From: Hermatobates lingyangjiaoensis
Lineage: Eukaryota; Arthropoda; Insecta; Hemiptera; Hermatobatidae
Direction: 5' to 3'
Assembly (NCBI GenBank): GCA_026182355.1
Contig: JAPFBL010001617.1
Location: 7,627,001 to 7,691,000, forward strand
Length of the DNA: 64,000 bases
Position 1 is the stretch's first letter, and every line of letters starts with the position of its first letter. Shown piece after piece: positions 23,701-36,600 of this stretch. The notes beneath the pieces are model-generated. The model was given only the letters and a program-made list of their open reading frames with translations, searched no databases and was not told the DNA's origin. The translations under genes were made by a program, and so were the position numbers.

Positions 23701-26700
23701 TAGATTCCAAGTGGAAAGATTACCTAGCTTATATCTACGGGTCAGGAAGATTTAACTAATAGTCGGAGCAAGGGTTAGCACAAAAGGTCCATTGATGACC
23801 TGTTTGTCTCGCCAATCAAGTCACCCTCTGCTAGGCACATCAGGAATGTGGTCTAGTTTAAGTATGACGTAAGGGTGGATATCATTCACAATATTTAAAT
23901 TACCTGTAATATTTTTTAAATTACAGTTGTGTAAATATCAATATATCCGACTTATTAAAACAAACCTGGTATATATTGGGAGGATTTTGTCCACAAACAG
24001 TTAACACATGATTACCGCTCTGATGAAGTGCGAAACCTTGAGATCCATGTGATCGTGTACAATCTGGTAACACCGAGCTCCAAGTAGGTTCACCATTTTG
24101 AGCCATATTGTGCCTACACAACTGGAAACAATAACAACATAAATCGAATACTATTTAAATATAATCAACAAATAAATACATCCTAAATGTAATAGAAATT
24201 GTTTTTTCAATATATTAAACAATAAATTATTACATAAAAAAGGAACTGATGTACAAAGAAAATATAGTTGAAATTAACAAATAAGTTAGTATGGTAGATA
24301 TAATCTTTCTAATAGTATTGGATTATCAAATATTCCCAGAAAGAGTTGATCATATTCTACACCAACAGACGCACATGTCCTTGACGGGAATTTTTTTTAA
24401 AAAAAACATAGATGATACGAGGTATTCCAAAATATTAGAAATTATAGAATAGTAGAAAATATCATTATTAGTACAGTCAATTACTGTCATTAGACCTGGA
24501 ATTTCTCTTACGTTTTGCAGCTTTAGATACTGAGCTGAAATCTGATTTCATTCTAGACATACTTCTTATTTAGTATGCGGGTAGGTAGGTAGGACTCACT
24601 TTTTTAAAGCGAGCAAATTATGATAAACGTAAACGAAATTAAAATCGGCTACCAATATCTACTTGCTACAGTAAAAATACCTGTATAGCTAGCTAAACAC
24701 AGCTTAAAAGTCCATAACTTTGCTTCTACTTTGAATTTCTAATCCACTCAAATATAGCTTTTAAGATAGACATACACAAATCTACACTCAAAGTTTCAGC
24801 TCGCTATGACTTATGATGGCTGATTTTGTTTGTTATAAAATTTTTGGACAAAGAGACAGAAATTTTTCTAAGGGTGGATTCGGTTTCTCTAATGCATAAA
24901 ACGTAAATATAACTAGAAATGAGTCATTTCTAAGCAACGTACGGACAAAAACTTTCTTTTAGTTATATAGATGCCAACTACATTAGTTATCATATAGAAC
25001 TAAAAAATGTTCATTTTAAAAAATATAGAACTTTTTTTAGTTTAAAATTTATACATAAAAGTAAGTAGCCTTAACTATTCTATTTTTTAATCCAATCAGA
25101 TAATTTTCTAAATATTGAGTATATTCATCCACAAATATTTAATTAAGTAACAAAGATTACATAAAACTTCTGAGCAGAATTCAATTCCATTTTATTTTCT
25201 ATTAAAAATTGTTGACTTCAAGATTGATCCATTCATTTAATAATGAAATATATTTTTCATCTTTATTTTAAAATTTCATCATATCTCTGGAAGAAGGAGT
25301 TTTACAAACAGTTAATCACTAATTTGGTACCGATGTTTAAGCAAGATACATACGGAGTCAGTAGAGTAGTCAGCGCTGCTTTGGAGTTATGGCACCACAC
25401 AAGTGCACATTAGAGAACACCAAAACCATTTGATGGAAGACATACTTGTATACCCTTAACCAACAGTATGAAAAAATGATTAAAAATATAAGGAATCATT
25501 ATTGATATTTTTTTCACTAATATCAAGTGAAGCAGGAGATGCTGAAGATTAGCAGTGTTCATTCTCGAGTTTTCAATGTTATCGATTCTGAAAAGACTCT
25601 ACATTCAAACATTTTCTAAATAAACATATCAGGTGGAATTCGCTATAATGATATCATCAATATCATTGAAAATTACCACAAAAGAAATTACTCCTGAAAT
25701 CCACATAAAATATTTTTAAAATATGAATATTTAAAATGTATTTAATCTATAACGAGTAAAAAAAGTAACATTTCTATTTCAGTAAAAAAAATATGAATAT
25801 TTCAAGTTGTTACACCATTAAATAAGTCGTTTCATGAAACACTTTATGAAAAATACATTATCCTTCTGAATATTTTCCATGAAAGTAAAAAAAAAAATTG
25901 ATTCTCTAGTGGTTTAGAGGCTTTTTACATATTTGAATTCATACCTTATGGTCGCTAGCCATGGTGAAACAAGTGTTGTGGTCAGGGGTCATGCGAATCG
26001 ATGTGATAGGACCAGAATGGGAATCCCAAACATCCAAGCATTCAGAATATCTCAGATCAAGTAAACGCACACTCCCATCACTGCATCCACAGATCACAAT
26101 GGTACCATTGTGATTGAAGACGCAACAATCAGAGAACAGTTTTGATGCAACTTTACCTCCATCCCCAACCATGCTGAGAGACATCTAAAAGAAAATATAT
26201 TTCTTTTTAACTCGAACTGTCACACCAAATTGGTTTGTTTATTATTTATTCACCAATACTTTTGTCACTCATATCCATAACGGACATAAACCTAGCAGCG
26301 CAATAATCTTACAGGACATTATATTACATTCAAGGCATTGTAATGTTTAAAACAGACGAAATACGAAATAACTGTTGAAATTTATTTTATCTATTTAACA
26401 AATATGAAATGGCCAAAACCATTCACCTACAATATATGAATGAAGGTATACACAAACACACGTCTGCTATTTAGAAACTGTAATTTATTAATCTCTATTT
26501 TATATTTTAAGAAAGTAAAAAATGATTGGTAACTTGAATGGCTACATTATTTCGATCAACTTAAGCGGAATTTTGCATATTGCTGAATAATTGATACCAA
26601 GAATTCGATTGGAAATTTAATCTACCCTGCCGTTCAACATTTGAATTCCACTGTTAGGAAACCAAAGAAAAAATGTAAACCTAAAAAAAAGTCAGTGACT

Positions 26701-29700
26701 CCGGATTTAGTGTTTCTGATTTATGTTGATACAATATTTATATTTTTTTTTTAATACAGCGGTACCTCTTCATACGAAAAGTCTTTCTGAAAAAAAGTGC
26801 CTCATCTTATGAACGTTGTTTCACTATACATCAAGACCAAATTATCAAAGTGCACACTAGTTTCCTCAGTTCTCAGACGTAAACATATCTCTAAAATATA
26901 GAGGTTTTTTCCCCAGATCTCGGAATTAGTAACACTGATAGCTTCGTTTTATCTTGTTTGAAAGTGTCTCTCTCTAATTATTACCACATTGCCCCCCCCC
27001 CCCCCACCCGCATGATCCGAGCATTCCCTCAGACAAGGAGGAACTTATTTCTTCTTCACAGTTATTTACCATTGGCTAGGAGTTACAGATTTCTATGTTT
27101 TCGAAAGCATCTCATTTAGTCTCAATCACATTCTACCTTAGTTGGAAGAATTTATGAATGAAAAGTATTTTTTGTGCTTATTCAAGTTTACGTGTTTATT
27201 CGTTTTTTTTTCAATATGGGCCCAAAGAAAAATATTGACAATACTCATGAGAAGAAGAGGGTTCTTTTATCTGTAGAAACAAAGCAAATAATCGCCAAAT
27301 ATGAAAAAGGGATGCAGTTGAGAAAACGATACTGCTTTTCGCAGTATGAAAAAAATACTACTTCTCACACAGCGACTAGAGAGTCTATCCTGGGCTAGGA
27401 ACCACGAAGCCAGATTCGACTCAAATAAAGTATCTAAGGTGTTGGCCTTGAGGTGGTTGTCATCACAAACCCAATGTTAGGTAGACATTGAGGTGATTGG
27501 ATTGTGGCCGGGTTTCCCCTGTACCCATGTGAGAAGAAGTATCTTCTATTGTACTATCGGAGAACAACAGACAGCGAGCCAGAGCAGTGCAGCCTCTTAG
27601 CAGTAGACATGAAGAAGGTATGCTAGAACACTGATACTCTTCTTCGAAACCCAGAGTAACCGTATTTAGAGAGGGAGGACCGAGCTCTAAGAGTCCTAGA
27701 GTATTCCTAAATCAATTATTCATGATATTATATTGTTTGAGATCAAAAGAGTGTTCACTCTACAGAAGTTAACGATGTGCCATTTGTATCACAGTACAAA
27801 ATACAATGTGTGTAGGAAGTAGATATTTATAATGCAGGAAATACCTCCACCCTTCCAGTTTTAATATCAACCAGTGCCAGCTTTCCTTGTCTCTCACCTT
27901 CAGTAACCGTAGTACATACTATACTAGATTCTAGAGGGTTACAACACAATGAGAGCAATCTGCAACAATACAATTCCATACTATTATCGGGATATATTTA
28001 ATAATTATAAAATTAATAGTTCACCAAACAGTTTTAAGCACAAAAAGAAAAAAACTAAGTATTTAATGATTCCAGTAAAACTTAGTTAAACAGTAAAAAT
28101 AACGATTAAACAGATTTCACTGATTAGTTTCCCACCTCATTAGTTTCCCATATCTTACATTCTTAAGCAATTCTGCACTGGATTTGAAAAAAACAGTTAC
28201 TTGATGACAAATAAAGCTGAGATATAGATTTGGAACTGTAAACACAATTTCTCTACATACGAGTACACTAACTACGAAATAACTGGATTGGAAAGCCAAC
28301 ATTAAAGTCACAAAAATAGGTAAAAATGAATCATCTGAAATCATTTAAGTAATTATACCAATTTATTATGGACTGTATGCATTATTAAAGCAAAATTATA
28401 CTTAACATATACAATGAAAATATTTTTATTTTAATAAAATTCAATGAAAAAATAATGAATTTATACTGAATATTATAATCATTTTATTTGTGATATTTTA
28501 AATTGGCAAATTATTTTATTTCATAGAAATATTACCAACCTTATATCGTTGGATTCTTGGAAAAGGTTAGTCTGCCACACAGTTTTGTTGTCATTAAAAT
28601 CATGCAAAGTCAATATTCCGTTGGAGCTACCAGAAACAAGTAGTTTTTCACTCTTTCCCAACCAATCAATGCAGTTTGCTGGTGAAGTTAGTCCATGAGA
28701 AACCAAAACTCTAAAATAATTACAAAGAGAAATATAATTAATGATTATATTAAATCATAAAATTAAAGACTAGAGTATTTTTTTTATACAAGCAACATAC
28801 ATTTCTAGTATCACGAAATAACCATAACACAAACGCTTGTCCTCATATACGTATACTAGAATACTGAACTAACTTTGGGGATGGTGCATAGCTCCATACT
28901 TTCAAAATTCCGTCCAGATCAACACTTGCAACCAAAGACCCAGTCACACTGAACTTACATTGAGTCACCGATGCTTTATGAAGAGTCATTTTATCCTAAA
29001 AACACACACAATACCTTAAACGGTTAATTACACAATACACCGAATACCAAAATATTTATTTAAAATAACAATTAAGGAAGTATAGTAAGCAAAAAATAGT
29101 TGTTAAGAAGATTTCCAATGACAAATCAGATCTACTCAGTGAACATCTGGGAGGTTATCAAAATAGCTCCGTTTTAAAACCATACAATTATATAAAAGAA
29201 GTATATTATATACAATATATTTCTGTTCTTCTTTATTTATTTTTATAAATGTATTCTATACTTCTCTTATCCAATGTAAGTTAACTCAATCTATTAATCA
29301 AGCAAACAATTTAGAAAAAAATTCCCAAAAGATCACTCAACAATGGTTTTGACAGTATATGATATCGATACCATGTTGACTGGGATGTCCTTATTTTATT
29401 TGTTAACTAATAAAAATAAAGAAAACTGCACCACTAAAATTTGGAAGTTTCGACAAATAGCGTATGTATAGGGGATATTCAATGTTTACAAGTAACTATC
29501 TTACTTAAAAGAAAGAGCAGAAGAGCAGACATGAACAGAAAACGACCTTAGATAACATAAGGAATACAAATGTAACGTATTACACATTACGTAATACACA
29601 ATTTTGGCCGAAGTATACATTGACGAGTGATAAGATAGTGGTATGCAATCAAACTTTCGATAGTTCATTTTCTAAATCCTACTATTGATACATTGTTATA

Positions 29701-31626
29701 GTCAATATTTTACATCATTTGCTATATATGAACTATTTTTTGTTTCTCCTGAGAGTTGGGTATTTTCTTTCATTACAGAAAGAAATAAAACAATTGATTC
29801 AGTTTGTATAAGGAGTAATAAAAGTGAGACAGTTGAATTTTGTATTATTTTGAATTTCAATTAGTGTGTTAACCCTGTGATAAATGTGGTAAAAGATCAT
29901 AGTCCTATTATGATTGTTGTCCTTAGTTTAATTAGAACAGTGCATAAATTCTCTTCTCATTTACTGAAAAGATGTATATGTTTTGAGAGTTGGTCTACCA
30001 AAGTTAACCACAATAGTGGTTAAAAAAGATTCAGGGTCATTGCAAAAAGTTTTTTTTCATGTTCCCTTGAACAAACTTTAATTCTTCTGAATGGGTTATC
30101 ATGACTCTTTTAGTTTGACTATTCAGTTTTCTATTGTGTTAAGCAGATTGTATACAAACATTTATCATGCATCACCGTCCTTTTAATTATTAGTGAAAAA
30201 AAATTTCGATACGAATGAATTCATAACAGAAGTAATAATCAAAACTGTGATATCGTATACATAAAAACGTAGTTTCTTGTTATAACACCAGTCTCATTAC
30301 TTTTTTAAATGGTTCATAAAAAGTTTCATTGATACCATAATCAATATCAACTAAATTTGGGTAGAAACCTATGAAACAAAGTTAAGGAGCCTCATCATAC
30401 ATCATACTTACAAAATCACTTGAACATTCCGTGAAAATAAAACCAAAAAAACAATAAAAATAAGCAAGGTTGATAAATACCGTTATATCATATGAATAAA
30501 TAAACGAACTAAAGGAATCGAACAAAATAATAACCTGAAAAACAATTAGATGCAATTACATTATACAAATTAATTTAAAACAAGCTGAAATTCTGACCGA
30601 TTTAAGCACTTCAAATATATTTGTTTGTTTTCCAATGGCCTCCTTATAGGCTTTCATTATTTAGTGTTGTTCTAGGGATTGACAGTGTGGTCAATCTAGG
30701 GATTGACATTTACTATTTGGTATTCATTTTAGTAATGGGCCAGCCACTTATCGGGTTGATTCTACATTGAAAGTCCTAAATTTTGCCTAACTCAATTGTA
30801 TTTAAAGCAATAGGGATCTTTAAGGAGTACTTAAAATCGTACAGGCTCGGCATCGACGGCTTAACGTCTTCTCCGAGGGACTAAGTACGTAATAAAAAAC
30901 AGAATTGTTACAGAACCCCATGACTCCACCACCACCCTTTTCCATTCCTCACAAAAACTGAAAAGAAAAAGGAAATAGAAAATAGATCAAAATAGGAATT
31001 GATAATAGTGATACATAAAACATATTAATTTCTCTGATGCAGATACGATAATGAAATGGTTTTGCTACATAAATATAAAAGTAATATGTTGTCATTACGA
31101 TAAACCTGGCTGAGAAGAAGGAATTTATCCTTCTTAGTTGTGGACCTCCTCTCAGCATTCTCTACAGAGCTATCTCTTCCTCTCCTCCTTGAATCAAGAG
31201 AAAGACTTCTCTTCGGAACTGACTCACTGAAATCAAAAACATTATAAATTGCGGAAACGAATTTTTTTTCAAAATTGTTGGGTCTGTAGTGAGGAACTTA
31301 TAGTAGAGTAACTTCTTAATATCTCTCTAATTGTGACCAATTAATAATATATGAAGCGGTTTTTCTACAATATGAATAAAGTGATTTGAAAGTAAATTAC
31401 ATCTTGTATTTGTGATAAGTGCACATCAATTCAGATTGATTCAGTATCATTTTCTTTTAATTATACATATATATAAATAACTCAATAAAAAAAGAGAAAA
31501 AATAGATAAAGGCATACAACACTCACTACTATATTTCGACTAGCTCGTCATCAGGTAGAAGTACTCCTGCAAGCAGCCACGGCTGACTGAGCGAATGTCG
31601 AGTGCGACAAACATGCGTGCCCACGC

Positions 31627-31679
<53 letters not shown>

Positions 31680-34600
31680 TGTTGACTGTCGTCCCTCCGT
31701 CAATTCACTTCTTCTCCTGAGGACGACCGCCATTACGGTCGAAATATTGAAAAGTGAGTCTTTGTTGTGTTTCTGTTTATGTGTCACTGCTTATTTTAAT
31801 TGTTATTTGTCCTGCCGGACCGTTTTTCGTTTATCATATATATATAAACTATATTGACACAAAGAACAACAGAAATGAAACAGAAACTCACTACTATATT
31901 TCAATGCCCTCGTCATCAGGAAGATAGAAACGAGTCGCTCCGCAGGCAGACAACTAGCAGTTGGCAGCCAACTTACGGAGGGAGAGGAAGGAGGCAAGGA
32001 TAGATAAAGAAATAAAAGCAAAATAAATTATAACGAATGAAAACAAAAACTATTAGCTCAGGTGAAAACATTCAAACAAAAATGGAAAAAAAAAGTAAAC
32101 AAAAAATACCCTAAGAGACTAAAATAAATAAAAGGAATAATCAACGATTGACGTTAAGCCCAGGAGCAGATCTACCCCCCAGAAGACTAATAAAAGCTTC
32201 TTCTGAAGACCTCAGAGTGACTTTTGAATTGTTATCAGTTATCTGTCTCAGAACCTGTACACGGAAACAGTCATTAAAACTGAGTCCGTGAGAACTGGCA
32301 TGAGTAACAACGGGAAGGTCACTGCGTTTACCAACGGACGACCTGTGATTATTCATACGCAGGCTTAGCTTGGTGGAAGCCAAACCCACATAAAAAGCAT
32401 CACACTGGGTGCAATCCAAACCGAAAACGCAGTTACCAGAGGTACAAGAGGTCTTGTAGGAGAATGGTCAAATTTCAAGGATCAAAAATTAAACTCTCGT
32501 TGCCGACGTTTCCGTTTTATTTTAAAACCTTTTTCATAGGCCTACAAGCAAAGGATAATAAGAAATCACATATAAACAATATGAAAATTGATTGTTACAA
32601 CTTATGAATATTACAAGCATATATATTTCAGAGCTACATAAAAACAATATTACTTACAGAAGTAAGAATTTTTTGACTAAGAAAATACCTTGCTTCACAT
32701 ATAAGATCTAACATAGATCTTATATGTGAAGCAAGGTATTTCACCTTTGATGATATTATTTATAAACAAAAATTCGGATTACCAATTTCACCAGTCCTTG
32801 CAAATATAGTTACGATTGAATTATTGGAAAACAGTATCAATAAATTAGGTATGTAGGTGAAATTCATTAAATTATATACAGACGATTTATTTTTAATTAT
32901 TGAAAAGGGATAAGAACAGAATGTGTTAAATATATTTAATTGTTTTTATAATCGTCTACAATTCACTTGTGAAGTAGAGAAAGAAGGAAATCTGCCATTT
33001 TTAGATGTGGAAGTTGTAAGAGGTGAAAATGGCAATATCTTAACAGATTGGTTTAAAAAACCTAACAGTGCTGGAAGAATCCTGAGTTAAATTGCGTACA
33101 AAATTTGGTTGAAAAAGTTCTTGAAATAAGCAGACCATGTTTTCTAAATAAGAATAAGAAAAAGAGTTAAATTATTGTTACAGAAAAATTGTTATTCAAA
33201 CAACTTAATGGAACAATATTGCTTTAGATATATAAGACAACAACCAGAACATTCAAATCTGAGGATCATGCAGAACTGGAAGTTATAAATTGAAAATATC
33301 CCGAATTTCCTTATGTTGAGGGCTTATGACAATCAATTAAAAAAGTTTTCAAACGAAATGTACCTGAAGTTACACTAGCATTTTATAATAAAAGAAAAAT
33401 TAAATCTTTATTTTCAAATTTGAAAGAAAAAATACTGAAGGAGTTACAAAGTATCCTCATTTATACCATCAAATGTAAATACTGTGATAAGAGTTAATAT
33501 AGAGAAACTAGTCGTTTTCTAAAAGAAAGGCTTTACCAACAAAATTATTTAATAAGAAAAAATAAGAGTAACGCAACAGCTTTAGCTTGCCACGCCATAA
33601 CAGAAGGTCATACGTTCGATTTTGAAGATACAACTATAATAGAAAAATAAAAAGATGAGCAAAGAAGGAAGATATTTGAAATGTTATATATTAAAAAGGA
33701 TCTAAGTTCAATTAATCATAGAAGTGATATTACTAATTTAAGTAATACTTATTCTGGAGTGTTTTCCGGAGTTTTAGTGAAATTTGATTTAGTTCCTTTG
33801 AGTGAACAGTGTTGATGTTGCATGTAATGTTATCTTATTAGTCTAGTCGAAGGATTTGTCTGGTTAAGATTGTTGTTCCTTTAAATAATGTAAATTTCAT
33901 TTTCTTAGTAAAAAAATTCTTACTTCTGTAAGTTAGATTGTTTTATGTATTTCTGAAATACGAATGCTTGTAATATTCATAAGTTGTAACGATCCATTTT
34001 CATATTGTTTATATGTTGGATGTTGATATGTGATTTCTTACTATCCTTTGTTTGTAGGCCTTTGAAAAAGGTTTAATAAAATAGAAACGTCGGCAACGAG
34101 AGTCAGATTTTTGAACCTAGAAAACGGACCTAATCCCGATTAGATAACACATCTATTTTATCAAACGGTCGATATATATTTGAACTGTTTATATATATAT
34201 ATATCAAAGATCAAACCACAATATGAAATGGGGGAAAAGATTAAGATCTTTCAACCGTAACAAACGGTCTTCGTCAGAGTCAAAACCCAACTGAAACACT
34301 AGATGCAGAACCATCTGGTGAGGGGTTGAAAAGATTGGGAGGGAAGAGTAGTATTTCAAAAGAGTGTAAAGTGCAGGAAAGGACAAATGTCGAGAGAGGA
34401 GAAACAAAGGAGTACAGTAAGAAAGAGTAAAAAACTATCTGCTAGCTGTTAACCCTCTTAGGAGAGGCTATTGTCCTCGTTAGGACTGAGTCAAGTTTGA
34501 ACAAACCGTTACTAATGTTAATAACATTTGATCTATTAAATTTAATCAGAGAGGATTTGATAGTATTTCTTAACAACACCGATTTTTCAATAAATTTAGC

Positions 34601-36551
34601 TCCGGTCCAATCAATATGATGATTTTCATTATTTATATGCAATAATAAGACGCTACTTTTTTCCTGCCTACTTATGTAGTATTGGTGTTGTTTTACAAGT
34701 GTCTTTAAAGATTTACCAGTTTAACCAATATAAATTTTATGGCAACTTTTGCACGGAATTTTATAAATACCACCGGACTCCAGTTCCCTGGGAGAGTATT
34801 TATTAACATATTGCCTACGCTACTGCGATTAGAAAACACTATATTAAAATCAAGTTGTCGGGCTAATCTAGGAAGGGGGTCCAATGACTCATGATACGGT
34901 AAAACTATAGAATTTGACAATGAACGGGGCTCTGTTGAAATATTAGAAAAAGTTTTTTTAGCTACCTTCAAAGCTAGATTTATATAAGAGAAGGTGTATT
35001 TTAATGATAGGACAATTGACCTAATGTTGTTAATATCTAAACTTGTTTGTTGTTAACCTAAACTTGACTCAGTCCTAACGAGGACAGTAGCCTCTCCTAA
35101 GAGGGTTGACAGCTAGCGAGTAGTTTTTTTTTTACTGTATTTGTTTGTTTCCCCAAACATCCTTCATTGACTATTGGCATTTCCTGCACTTTAAACCCTT
35201 GTAAAATACCCGTCTTCCCACCCACTCTTCTCAAACCCTCATCATGATTTTTCTGCATCTAGTGTTTCAGTTGGGTTTTTGATTCTGACGAAGACTGTTT
35301 GTTACGGTTGAAAGATCTTACGTCTTTTTTTTTCTCATTTATTATTGTAGTTTGATCATTGATATATATATACATATATGAGTTCAGAATCGAAGAGGAG
35401 TAACACACATATTAAAGAAACACACAAACTCATATTTTCGGTTACTCTTTTTCGATTTTGAACTCGCATTGTGTCCAGTCTGGATCGTCTTTCCATTTAT
35501 TAAGTGAATACATATATATCAATAACACAAAACAAAGGAAGAAATACTAGTGAGATTATATTTCCTCACTAAATTTTATACAAGCAACATGAATAAGTAT
35601 TTATTTATCTTAATGAAAAATTAAGTTTAACACCTAAAAAATGTATTTGAAAATTACTACTATAATCAAAATTTATATGGTAAAATAATAAACAATTGAA
35701 AAAAGAGTTAAATATTGTTATTTTGCTATATGAAACACTAGCTGTTTAATTTCAATAACTAAACAAATTTTAATATACTTGGCAGGATGTTGAACACCAG
35801 CAGCAGGTTTCCTTATACCCCCTGAGAGACGTCGGCTTCCTTCTCCTTCTTCTAAAATGATGAGGTAAAATTTATATTTACTCATAAATACCAACAGGAA
35901 TTCTCATTGGATGAACAAACCTTGAGGTGCATGCTTCCTGCCTAAAACAGGACTAAGGGGCCCACCTCCCCCAATCGTCCTGATAAGGCTTTTTAAAGAT
36001 TTGCTTTGGTTCTCAGTGTTTGAAGGATTTTCTCTGAAAATAATTAATATATATGCAAAAAAACTTTTGACAATTTTTTTTATTAAAATAAATCTTTAAA
36101 TGTAAAAAAATTCAGAGTCTGAATGATCCCCAAGAAAAGAAAGTTTCAGTACTTTCAGATAACATAATGGATCTAACTGAAATATAAAACTCTACACTGT
36201 ATTAATAATCTTCAAATTTCATTACTTGCGCAAAAATATTAAAGACCAGGAAGTAACATTTAATTTAATATACATATATGTAAATATGGAAGTATAAGAA
36301 GCCACAAGGAAAAAGTAAAAAAGACACTGAAAATGTGCTCTAAGGCCTTTCAAATATAAGTCATCAGAGAGCAACTAAAGATTGATAACAACAAAGGTTA
36401 CAGTTATCAATCATTAGTTGCTCTCTGATGACATATATTTGAAAGGCCTTAGAGCACTTTTCTGTGTCTTTTTTACTTTTTCCTTGTGGCTTATACTTTC
36501 ATTAGTTTTCATTACGTGTTTATTGTGATTGTTTAGTATATGTATATATAT

Positions 36552-36600
<49 letters not shown>

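Larger units (their letters stand above)
26757..27345 (+). mobile_element. Tigger/pogo-like DNA transposon, 5' fragment
   Basis: The left end, after a TA, reads CAGCGGTACCTC, matching Tigger-type terminal repeats, and is followed about 450 bases on by the start of a Tigger-type transposase. The right end is missing. Lies in WDR91 intron 11. Confidence 0.72.

Noticed and set aside
25945..26184. A separate 80-residue WD40 gene starting with ATG at 26184
   Set aside because: The ATG directly follows a splice acceptor and the segment is in phase with WDR91 exons on both sides.
31551..31787. ORFs made of Tyr-Ile runs (also at 36414, 43623, 59835, 63706)
   Set aside because: They are translations of (AT)n microsatellites.
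32161..34117. CRISPR-like or tandem array structure
   Set aside because: Repeats here are inverted PLE ends, not regularly spaced direct repeats.
34249..35313. Functional hammerhead ribozymes in PLE tails
   Set aside because: Core boxes are present, but in most copies the base next to CTGANGA does not pair with the base before GAAA, and helices I and III could not be drawn. Reported as a hammerhead-like motif and not annotated as ncRNA.
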